In this document: piece by piece, positions 1 to 6,293 of the stretch
Layout of the letters: every line of letters begins with the position of its first letter
How positions within the stretch are numbered: the stretch's first letter is position 1
Assembly: GCA_964493515.1 (NCBI GenBank)
Contig: CAZBNJ010000028.1
Location: forward strand, 1-19,942
Source of the DNA: CANRIN01 sp964493515
Lineage (GTDB): Bacteria; Bacillota; Clostridia; Oscillospirales; JAAYOS01
Reading direction: 5' to 3'
Length of the DNA stretch: 19,942 nucleotides
The notes under the pieces: generated by a model
The model's database searches: none
Told to the model about the DNA's origin: nothing
Seen by the model: the letters and a program-made list of their open reading frames with translations, nothing else
Program-made: the position numbers and the translations under genes

Positions 1-65
1 AGTCGAACCGCACCGGCAAGGCCGTCTACTTCGGTGACGACGGCAGGGCGCTTCCCGTGAAATAA
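1..65 (+). CDS. C-terminal end of an unidentified protein (partial)
   Basis: The frame starting at base 3 is open from the window edge to a TAA at 63-65 and encodes about 20 residues ending in ...YFGDDGRALPVK. Codon choice matches the rest of the window (GC-rich third positions), and a strong intrinsic terminator follows within 30 bases, which supports a real gene end. No family can be assigned from so little sequence. Confidence 0.6.
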   Translation, partial: SNRTGKAVYFGDDGRALPVK

Positions 66-84
66 GCCAAACCAACACACCACC

Positions 85-115
85 AAAAAACAGGAGCCGC
101 ACGGCTCCTGTTTTT
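85..115 (+). terminator. Intrinsic terminator after the leading partial gene
   Basis: An A-run at 85-90 leads into CAGGAGCC (91-98), loop GCAC, GGCTCCTG (103-110), then five T. The stem is a perfect 8 bp. The same stem recurs in the terminator at 14332-14351. Confidence 0.9.
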
Positions 116-132
116 ATCTGCCATATTTTCTA

Positions 133-161
133 TTGAGAAACCGCCGTTTCTGTGCTACAAT
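133..161 (+). promoter_or_regulatory. Sigma-A promoter of ychF
   Basis: TTGAGA at 133-138, a 17-bp spacer, then TACAAT at 156-161, preceded by TG at 153-154 (extended -10). It lies 38 bases upstream of the ychF start and directly after the preceding terminator. Confidence 0.8.
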
Positions 162-199
162 AGCTTCGACCCTTGAAACATCAGGAGGTATAAGATCAC

Positions 200-1300
200 A
201 TGAAACTCGGAATCGTCGGACTGCCGAACGTCGGCAAGTCCACTCTCTTCAACGCCATCACCAACGCCGGCGTGGACGCCGCCAACTATCCGTTCTGCAC
301 CATCGAGCCAAACCAGGGCGTCGTCGAGGTGCCGGACGAGCGCCTCGACCTGCTCGCCGAGCTATACCACCCCAAAAAGGTCACCCACGCCACCGTCGAG
401 TTCGTCGACATCGCCGGACTGGTCAAGGGCGCGTCGAAGGGGGAGGGCCTCGGCAACAAGTTCCTGTCGCACATTCGCTCCACCGACGCGATATGCCACG
501 TCGTGCGCTGCTTCGAGAACCCCGACATCACCCATGTCGACGGCTCGATAGACCCGCTGCGCGACATCGCCACCATCGACCTCGAGCTGTGCATGAGCGA
601 CCTCGAGGCGGCGGAGCGCGCGCTCGACAAGCTGAACAAGACCGCCAAGGCGAATCCCAAAAAGTACGAGTCGGAGATAAATTGGCTCACCGGCATGATA
701 TCCTGGCTCAACGACGGCAAGACCGCCCGCAGCTACCCCGACCCCGCGCCGGAGGACAGCGAGACGCTCCGCGACCTGTCGCTGCTCACCGCAATGCCGG
801 TCATCTACGTCGCCAACATGGACGAGGACGGCTTCGTCGACCGCGACAACAATGCGATGTACCAGGCGGTCGCAAAGCACGCCGAGAGCGAGGGCGCGGC
901 GGCGCTCCCGATATGCGCCGAGATGGAGCAGGAGATAGCGGCCCTCGACTCTCCGGAGGAGCAGAAGGAGTTCCTCGAGACACTCGGCCTTGAGGAGAGC
1001 GGACTCAACCGCCTCATCCGCGCCAGCTATTCGCTGCTCGGACTGATGAGCTTCCTCACGGCGGGCGAGCCGGAGGTCCGCGCCTGGACAATAAAGAACG
1101 GCACTCCCGCGCCGCAGGCAGCCGGCAAGATACACTCGGACATCGAGCGCGGCTTCATTCGTGCCGAGGTGATAAACTATCGGCAGCTGCTCGACTGCGG
1201 CTCGCTCGCGGCGGCGCGCGAGAAGGGCCTCGTCCGCTCGGAGGGCAAGGAGTACGTCATGCGCGACGGCGACGTGGTCCTCTTCCGCTTCAACGTGTGA
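200..1300 (+). CDS. ychF: Redox-regulated ATPase YchF (Obg-like, OLA1 family)
   Basis: Universally conserved P-loop NTPase of the Obg/TRAFAC class; known members prefer ATP, bind ribosomes and affect stress responses and translation. Seen: P-loop GLPNVGKS at residues 7-14, G3 motif DIAGL at 70-74 followed by VKGAS, and NMDE at 206-209 in place of the GTPase NKxD motif. That NxxE form marks the YchF/OLA1 branch and explains the ATP preference. A TGS domain fills about residues 283-364, ending in DGDVVLFRFNV, which is typical for the family. Length is 366 aa, the normal size. The ATG at 200 follows AGGAGG at 183-188. It is the first gene of a two-gene unit: its TGA overlaps the start of the next gene. 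Identification is very secure. Confidence 0.98.
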   Translation: MKLGIVGLPNVGKSTLFNAITNAGVDAANYPFCTIEPNQGVVEVPDERLDLLAELYHPKKVTHATVEFVDIAGLVKGASKGEGLGNKFLSHIRSTDAICHVVRCFENPDITHVDGSIDPLRDIATIDLELCMSDLEAAERALDKLNKTAKANPKKYESEINWLTGMISWLNDGKTARSYPDPAPEDSETLRDLSLLTAMPVIYVANMDEDGFVDRDNNAMYQAVAKHAESEGAAALPICAEMEQEIAALDSPEEQKEFLETLGLEESGLNRLIRASYSLLGLMSFLTAGEPEVRAWTIKNGTPAPQAAGKIHSDIERGFIRAEVINYRQLLDCGSLAAAREKGLVRSEGKEYVMRDGDVVLFRFNV

Positions 1301-2061
1301 TGAAGCTGCCCTCCTTTATCTGGCATCCCGCAAGCCCGAAACGCATCGAAATTATCGACGCGCTGCGCGGGCTGTCGATACTACTTATGGTAATACACCA
1401 CGCGCTATATGACGCTGTGTATTTCCTCGGAGCGCCCAAATGGCTGTTCTCCAACTTCATCTTCGACCCGCTGCACTACTTCTTCGCGGGACTGTTCATC
1501 TTCCTCAGCGGGGTCAGCTGCCGGTTCTCGCACAGCAATCTCAAGCGCGGACTGGTCACCTTCGTCGCCGGATGGGTGGTCACGCTCGTCACCTACCTCG
1601 TCGGCAACCCCGCGTGGTTCGGCATACTCCACCTGCTCGGCTCGTCGGCGATACTTGTCGGCGCGGCGGAGCTGGTGTTCCCGCGGCTGCTGCACGGCGA
1701 CCGCTCAAAGCGCCGCGACGTCGCGCGCGTCCTCGTCGTCCTCGCAAGCGTTATACTTTTAGTATTTTTATGGAGCAAAGTATACCATTCGTCGTATGAT
1801 TTCAAAGGTTTCGCGTGGCTCGGGTTCGTCTATCCCGGCTACTACTCGAGCGACTGGTTCCCGCTGCTGCCCTGGTTTTTCGTCTACACGGCGGGCGCCG
1901 CGGTCGGAGGCTTCGTCGTCGAGCGACGGCTGCCCGAGCGGTTCTACACCGCGAAAATTCCCTTCTTCGCGACGGTCGGACGGAACACGCTCATCGTCTA
2001 TGTCCTTCACCAGCCGGTGCTCTTCGGCGTCACCATGCTCATAAAACTGTTTCTGAAATAA
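1300..2061 (+). CDS. DUF1624 / HGSNAT-catalytic-domain membrane protein
   Basis: Polytopic membrane protein of about 253 aa resembling the heparan-alpha-glucosaminide N-acetyltransferase catalytic domain family (DUF1624). The hallmark is the N-terminal RIEIIDALRGLSILLMVIHH, where the Arg and the paired His sit at the start of the first helix. About seven hydrophobic segments follow, and the end GRNTLIVYVLHQPVL is typical of membrane acyltransferase-like proteins. Bacterial members are usually uncharacterised; transmembrane acylation of a glycan or other envelope substrate is inferred from the family, not shown. The ATG at 1300 overlaps the ychF TGA by one base, so translational coupling is likely; a GTG at 1297 is an alternative start. 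No terminator is visible before the next promoter at 2069. Confidence 0.85.
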   Translation: MKLPSFIWHPASPKRIEIIDALRGLSILLMVIHHALYDAVYFLGAPKWLFSNFIFDPLHYFFAGLFIFLSGVSCRFSHSNLKRGLVTFVAGWVVTLVTYLVGNPAWFGILHLLGSSAILVGAAELVFPRLLHGDRSKRRDVARVLVVLASVILLVFLWSKVYHSSYDFKGFAWLGFVYPGYYSSDWFPLLPWFFVYTAGAAVGGFVVERRLPERFYTAKIPFFATVGRNTLIVYVLHQPVLFGVTMLIKLFLK

Positions 2062-2068
2062 CCGACTC

Positions 2069-2097
2069 TTTACAGCATAAACTTTTCGTGGTAAAAT
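2069..2097 (+). promoter_or_regulatory. Sigma-A promoter of the 2137 gene
   Basis: TTTACA at 2069-2074, 17-bp spacer, TAAAAT at 2092-2097, with TG at 2089-2090 giving an extended -10. It begins 8 bases after the preceding stop codon and 40 bases before the next ATG. Confidence 0.75.
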
Positions 2098-2136
2098 ACC
2101 TTCGTGCACAAATAATTTATAGGGGAGAGGTACATA

Positions 2137-2436
2137 ATGGCTAAGGACCACCTTATTATGGACAAGACCGAGATAATCGCAGATCAGCTTCTCGGCAACC
2201 AGTGGCGCAAGATCTCGGCGCGCGCCGACCGCATCAAGGCGATAAACTTCGACATCATCGAGACCCGCAAGTTCATCTTCCTCAAGGGCACCGACGAGGT
2301 GATAAGCATCGAGGCTTCGCCCATGCCCATCAAGTTCTTCCGCTCCAAGGAGAAGAACTTCTTCGACGGCTACAAGACCCAGCTGGAGAAGTTCGCCAAG
2401 GAAAACCGCATCACTATTCACGATAATACTAAGTAA
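2137..2436 (+). CDS. Small PH-like hypothetical protein, paralogue of the 11464 gene
   Basis: Soluble protein of 99 aa with no signal peptide or membrane segment. I recognise no named family. The pattern is alternating short strands (KAINFDII, KFIFLKG, EVISIEA, MPIKFF) followed by one C-terminal helix, FFDGYKTQLEKFAKENRI, which suggests a bacterial PH-like fold (inference). The C-terminal half aligns with the product of the gene at 11464: FFDxY...L..F in the helix, DxI.(S/A)I in the first strand, and both proteins open with an HLI..(E)II segment. Start ATG 2137 follows AGGGGAGAGG at 2121-2130. It has its own promoter and is followed at once by the structured element copy A. Confidence 0.8.
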   Translation: MAKDHLIMDKTEIIADQLLGNQWRKISARADRIKAINFDIIETRKFIFLKGTDEVISIEASPMPIKFFRSKEKNFFDGYKTQLEKFAKENRITIHDNTK

Positions 2437-2568
2437 GAAGCGTTAAGGTAGACACATAGGCGGCGTAACGTCCGGAGCTATGTCCCGATGAGGCACACCC
2501 CGTGTGTCACGCAGGGAACAGCCGCAGGAGGTTACGCCGCCGTAATGTGTCCAACCGAAACGTGACAG
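2434..2568 (+). repeat. Structured two-copy element, copy A (candidate RNA, in PMT leader)
   Basis: The ends match those of the element at 9854-10066, starting GTAAGAAGCG and ending CGTGACAG. They pair with each other: CGTT 2441-2444 with AACG 2559-2562, GG 2447-2448 with CC 2555-2556, GACACAT 2451-2457 with ATGTGTC 2545-2551, then a perfect 11-bp stem 2459-2469 with 2531-2541. Inside, GGCACAC 2492-2498 and GTGTGTC 2502-2508 form a hairpin (one G-U), and TGTCCC 2481-2486 can pair with GGGAACA 2514-2520 with one bulge. The two copies differ by compensatory changes (see findings). It overlaps only the stop codon of the upstream gene and ends at the ribosome binding site of the PMT gene, so it is probably transcribed in that mRNA. 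Confidence 0.65.
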
Positions 2569-2579
2569 GGAGATTTCCT

Positions 2580-4796
2580 ATGAATATGCTCGCCGTCGTC
2601 TTTGCCGCGCTCGTAATAGCGCTCATCGGCTATATGTTTTACAAGTACGTCCGCGCCGTCCGCTCTGAGGACGCGCCGGACGCGCGCTCGCCGATGCGCT
2701 TTCACCCCATACATCGCTGCACCCGACGCGACGCGCTCATCGCTCTTGTCATCACCGTCGTTTACGCGCTGGTCGGATTCTCCAACCTCGGCGACACAGT
2801 CGCGCCGCAGTCGTTCTACCGTCTCACCAAGGAGTCTCCGTCGCTTACGATAGACCTCGGCGAGACGCGCACGCTCGGCGGCATATTCTACTATACCGGC
2901 TCTTTTCACGATGTCTACGGCAACTACAAGGGCTACGACATCGAGCTGTCGACCGACGGCGAAAACTTCACCCCCTACGGCATCCTTGAGCAGACGCACG
3001 CCAACACCTTCCACTGGGTCGACCGCACCTTCTCCGACGAGGACGTCGCCGAGTACGGCGCACCCACCGCGCGATATATCCGCCTCACCGCGTACGTCTT
3101 CCCGATGGAGCTTGGCGAGCTGTGCATCATCGACGCGGACAGCTCGTCGCCCATCGACCCCGCGTCCTTCAAAACCTCACCGGTCGACGCGCGCTCGAAA
3201 CTGTTCGACGAGCAGTCGCTCAAGCCGGACGAGCCGTCCTACAAAAACTCGATGTACTTCGACGAGATATACCACGCACGCACCGCCCGCGAGTTCCTGA
3301 ACGCCGAGAAGGTCTACGAAAACACACACCCGCCGCTCGGCAAGTCGATCATCTCTCTCGGCATCGCGATGTTCGGCATGACTCCGTTCGGATGGCGGTT
3401 CATGGGCGTGCTCTTCGGCGTGCTCATGCTGCCCTTCTGCTATGTCCTCATTAAGAATATGTTCGGCAAGACGTGGCTCGCCTCCTGCGGCACGCTCATC
3501 TTCGCCTTCGACTTCATGCACTACGTCCAGACCCGAATCTCCACCATCGACACCTACGGTCTGTTCTTCACCATACTCATGTACTTCTTCATGTACCGCT
3601 TCCTCGCCGCCGGCTACGACGCCCCCGCGCGCACTCGGCTCGTGCCGCTCGCGCTCTGCGGAGTCAGCTTCGGACTCGGCATCGCGTCCAAGTGGACCTG
3701 CTTCTACGCCGCCGCCGGACTGGTCGTGCTCTATGTCGTCGGCGCGGTCATCGAGGGCAAGCGCCTCGTAAGCGAGGGCAGGGGACGCGAGTTCGCAAAG
3801 AAGCTCACCGCCGTCCTCGCCGTCAGCGTCCTGTTCTTCGTGGTCGTCGGCTTCGGCATCTACGCGCTGAGCTATATCCCATTCGCGCGCGGAAACGGCA
3901 GAGAGTTCAACTTCGCCACGATATGGGCAAACCAGACCTCCATGTTCGACTACCACTCAAAGCTCGTCGCCACCCACTCCTACCAGTCGAGCTGGTGGCA
4001 GTGGCTGCTCGACGGCAGACCGATACTCTATTTCCGCAGGTATATGGGCAGCGACACCGCCGGATTCTCATCCTTCAACTCGCCGCTCGTCGCCTGGGCC
4101 GGACTTCTCGCCATGGTCGCGCTGATAGCGTCGCTCTACCGCAGCGCGTCCAAGGCCGCCAAGTGCGTCGGACTGTTCTTCGCCCTCTGCGTCATCGCCG
4201 GATTTACCGCGCAGATAGTCACCTTCATCGCGAGCAACTTCGAGCAGTTCACAAATCAGCGGTGGGGCTACTTCTTCGCCCTCGGCGTGGTCGGCTCGGT
4301 AATCGCACCGTTCGCGGCAGCCTTCCTTAGCTCGCTTATCAAGCGACGCAAGGCTCACGCACAGCCCGACGACATCTGCGCACCCGTATCCACCCCCGAC
4401 TTCCCCTACACCCCCAACCGCTCGACCGCTCTGTTCATTGTTATTGGCGCACTCGCGCAATTACTGTCCTGGACGCTGGTCACGCGCTGCACCTTCGCCT
4501 ATCACTACTTCCCGACGAGCTTCTTCCTCGTCCTCGCGCTCGCCGCGCTCTTCAATCGCTGGGACGAAACGGGAGTCAGAGCCTCAACTCCGACCGGTTC
4601 CGCGAAGCGGAATCGCGCCCGCTTCCACGCGGTCTCAACGATGTTCGCCGACGCGACGCAAGGAAAGCGCGTATGTCTCATCTTTACCGCATCGTGCGTG
4701 CTGCTGTTCGCGCTCTACTACCCCGCGCTGACCGGGCTGTATTCCCCCAACTGGTACCACTCCCTCCTAAAGTGGTTTCCTTCGTGGGTGGTGTAG
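2580..4796 (+). CDS. PMT-family (GT39-like) mannosyltransferase with discoidin-like domain
   Basis: Polytopic membrane glycosyltransferase of 738 aa, family of protein O-mannosyltransferases that move sugar from a polyprenyl-phosphate donor to acceptors outside the membrane. Order: one helix at about 3-22, a second at 51-70, then an extracytoplasmic insert at about 75-190 that looks like an F5/8-type C (discoidin) domain, with LTIDLGETRTLGGIFYY, YDIELSTDGENFTPY and ARYIRLTAY. Next come the catalytic DE pair in FDEIYHARTARE (228-229) and THPPLGK at 249-255, then many hydrophobic helices. The real acceptor is unknown. I chose ATG 2580, preceded by AGGGAG at 2567-2572; a longer open frame from GTG 2502 runs back through element A and is not believed. 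It is followed after 12 bases by the PHP gene, so the two are co-transcribed. Confidence 0.88.
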   Translation: MNMLAVVFAALVIALIGYMFYKYVRAVRSEDAPDARSPMRFHPIHRCTRRDALIALVITVVYALVGFSNLGDTVAPQSFYRLTKESPSLTIDLGETRTLGGIFYYTGSFHDVYGNYKGYDIELSTDGENFTPYGILEQTHANTFHWVDRTFSDEDVAEYGAPTARYIRLTAYVFPMELGELCIIDADSSSPIDPASFKTSPVDARSKLFDEQSLKPDEPSYKNSMYFDEIYHARTAREFLNAEKVYENTHPPLGKSIISLGIAMFGMTPFGWRFMGVLFGVLMLPFCYVLIKNMFGKTWLASCGTLIFAFDFMHYVQTRISTIDTYGLFFTILMYFFMYRFLAAGYDAPARTRLVPLALCGVSFGLGIASKWTCFYAAAGLVVLYVVGAVIEGKRLVSEGRGREFAKKLTAVLAVSVLFFVVVGFGIYALSYIPFARGNGREFNFATIWANQTSMFDYHSKLVATHSYQSSWWQWLLDGRPILYFRRYMGSDTAGFSSFNSPLVAWAGLLAMVALIASLYRSASKAAKCVGLFFALCVIAGFTAQIVTFIASNFEQFTNQRWGYFFALGVVGSVIAPFAAAFLSSLIKRRKAHAQPDDICAPVSTPDFPYTPNRSTALFIVIGALAQLLSWTLVTRCTFAYHYFPTSFFLVLALAALFNRWDETGVRASTPTGSAKRNRARFHAVSTMFADATQGKRVCLIFTASCVLLFALYYPALTGLYSPNWYHSLLKWFPSWVV

Positions 4797-4808
4797 AAAG
4801 GAGCGCAT

Positions 4809-5597
4809 ATGCTTTACGACAATCACACGCACACCCGCTTCTCGCCCGACGGCAACCAGTCGACCGACGAGCTTGCCCGCGCCGCAAAAGCCGCCGGTCT
4901 TGCGGGCTTCACCCTCACCGACCACTGCGATATGCAGGGCTGGGACGGCTCGCCCTACGACTTCCGCCGCGACGAATCCTACGCCGCCATCGCCGACGCG
5001 CGCGAGCGCTATCCCGAGCTCGACATCGGCTTCGGCGTCGAGCTATCCGACTGGCGCGTCGACCCCGCACACGCGGCGGAGGTCATATCCGACCCGCGCG
5101 TCGACTTCGTGATAGGCTCGATGCACACCCTGCACGGCATCGACCTGTCCTTCATCAATTACCCGACAAAAGCCTACTGCGAGCTAATCCTGCGCTGGTA
5201 CGCCGAGGAGCTGGTCGGTCACTGCGCGGGCGACTTCGACTCGCTCGGGCACCTTACATACCCGCTGCGCTACATGCGGAAATGCGGATTCGACCCCGAC
5301 TTCACCAAGCAGCGCGACGCGATAGCCGAGGTGTTTCGCGTGCTCATCGACCGCTCGAAGTCGCTCGAGATAAACTCAAGCGGTCTCCGCCAGGGGATGG
5401 GCTGCACCCTGCCCGACGCCTACTGGCTGCGGCTCTATCGCGACCTCGGCGGCGAGATGATAACGCTCGGCTCGGACGCGCACGCCCCCGCCGATGTCGG
5501 CGCGAACATCTCCGACGCGGCGGAGCTTGCAAAGTCGCTCGGTTTCGGTTATAATTTAGTGTACAGAGGGCGCAAGCCGCGTCACGTCGCGCTTTAG
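4809..5597 (+). CDS. hisJ: PHP-family histidinol-phosphatase (HisJ/HisK type)
   Basis: Metal-dependent phosphoesterase of the PHP family, 262 aa, the usual size for the HisJ/HisK group that dephosphorylates L-histidinol phosphate. Seen motifs: DNHTHTRFSPDG at the N-terminus, TDHCD, the metal-ligand Glu in GVELSDW, GSMHTLHG, GHL and the C-terminal GSDAHAP. Start ATG 4809 follows AAAGGAG at 4797-4803, 12 bases after the PMT stop. No other histidine-biosynthesis gene is in the window, so the substrate could be another phosphoester; the family call is firm and the exact reaction less so. The 3' end of the gene carries a near-consensus promoter (5527-5555). Confidence 0.85.
   Translation: MLYDNHTHTRFSPDGNQSTDELARAAKAAGLAGFTLTDHCDMQGWDGSPYDFRRDESYAAIADARERYPELDIGFGVELSDWRVDPAHAAEVISDPRVDFVIGSMHTLHGIDLSFINYPTKAYCELILRWYAEELVGHCAGDFDSLGHLTYPLRYMRKCGFDPDFTKQRDAIAEVFRVLIDRSKSLEINSSGLRQGMGCTLPDAYWLRLYRDLGGEMITLGSDAHAPADVGANISDAAELAKSLGFGYNLVYRGRKPRHVAL
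5527..5555 (+). promoter_or_regulatory. Candidate internal promoter for rpiB
   Basis: TTGCAA at 5527-5532, 17-bp spacer, perfect TATAAT at 5550-5555, lying inside the last codons of the PHP gene and 80 bases upstream of rpiB. The TATAAT uses the codons for Y-N in GYNLV, so coincidence cannot be excluded, but it fits expression of rpiB independent of the upstream genes. Confidence 0.5.
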
Positions 5598-5634
5598 CCG
5601 TACACCTACAACAAAGCAATAGGAGTTATCCCAC

Positions 5635-6081
5635 ATGAAAATATCAATCGCCTGTGACCACGGAGCATACGCGCTCAAGGAGCACCTCAAGCCGTTTGTC
5701 GAATCGCTCGGCCACACGGTCGTCGACTTCGGCACCTACTCGACCGACAGCTGCGACTACCCGACCTTCATCGCGCCGGCGGCGCACGCGCTCGCGAACG
5801 GCGAGGTCGACCGCGCCATCGTGCTCTGCACCACCGGCATCGGCGCGTCCATCGTCGCAAACAAGGTGCGCGGCGTCCGCTGCGCGCTCGTCCACGACAG
5901 CTGGTCGGCGGTGATGACCCGCCGCCACAACGACACGAACGCTCTCGCCATCGGCGCCGGCGTGACCGGCACTAACCTCGCCGAGCAGATAGTGTCCGCG
6001 TGGCTCTCGACCGAGTTTGACGGCGGCCGACATCAGCGCCGCGTCGACCAGATAACCGCCGTCGAGCGCGGTGACCTCTAA
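5635..6081 (+). CDS. rpiB: Ribose-5-phosphate isomerase B
   Basis: Cytoplasmic sugar-phosphate isomerase of the RpiB/LacAB family (148 aa, typical size), interconverting ribose 5-phosphate and ribulose 5-phosphate in the pentose phosphate pathway. Seen: CDHGAYALK at 7-15, DYP at 41-43, the active-site loop CTTGIGAS with the catalytic Cys65, RRHNDTN with His98, and the C-terminal GGRHQRRVDQI. The loop reads CTTGIG, where many members read CGTGIG; the catalytic Cys and the second Thr are kept. Start ATG 5635 follows TAGGAG. The gene ends its unit: a strong terminator follows 30 bases after the stop. Confidence 0.95.
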   Translation: MKISIACDHGAYALKEHLKPFVESLGHTVVDFGTYSTDSCDYPTFIAPAAHALANGEVDRAIVLCTTGIGASIVANKVRGVRCALVHDSWSAVMTRRHNDTNALAIGAGVTGTNLAEQIVSAWLSTEFDGGRHQRRVDQITAVERGDL

Positions 6082-6111
6082 AGCGCACTCCAACAAAATC
6101 CGCACGCTATG

Positions 6112-6152
6112 CAACGAAACAACGGCTCCATTGCGTTGTTTCGTTGTTTTTT
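6112..6152 (+). terminator. Strong intrinsic terminator after rpiB
   Basis: CAACGAAACAACG at 6112-6124 pairs perfectly (13 bp) with CGTTGTTTCGTTG at 6134-6146, loop of 9 bases, followed by six T at 6147-6152. Confidence 0.93.
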
Positions 6153-6214
6153 GCTACGTTATTCCCGAAAAGTTGACTTCCACAAATTTTTTCGCAAATT
6201 TCGGCTCAACCCCC

Positions 6215-6242
6215 TTGCAATTTCCGCCCGATATGTTAGAAT
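6215..6242 (+). promoter_or_regulatory. Sigma-A promoter of the ABC exporter pair
   Basis: TTGCAA at 6215-6220, 16-bp spacer, TAGAAT at 6237-6242, with TG at 6234-6235 (extended -10). It lies 51 bases upstream of the first exporter gene. The bases between the rpiB terminator and this promoter (6153-6214) are AT-rich and include a TTGACT at 6173-6178 without a matching -10. Confidence 0.72.
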
Positions 6243-6293
6243 AACCCCTGTACGGAATAGAACCCAACACACCCAACGGACGGAAAAGGGGGA

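Noticed and set aside
2484..2562. Hammerhead-ribozyme-like boxes (CGATGAG and CGAAAC) in copy A
   Set aside because: The needed CTGATGA box and three-way junction are absent, and copy B has CGAACC, so the resemblance is chance.
2502..2579. Upstream extension of the PMT gene from GTG 2502
   Set aside because: The 26 extra residues are translated from the structured element and are basic nonsense; ATG 2580 has a good ribosome binding site.
4809..6081. Histidine-biosynthesis or pentose operon built around the PHP gene and rpiB
   Set aside because: No other his or pentose-pathway genes are nearby; adjacency with PMT gives no pathway.
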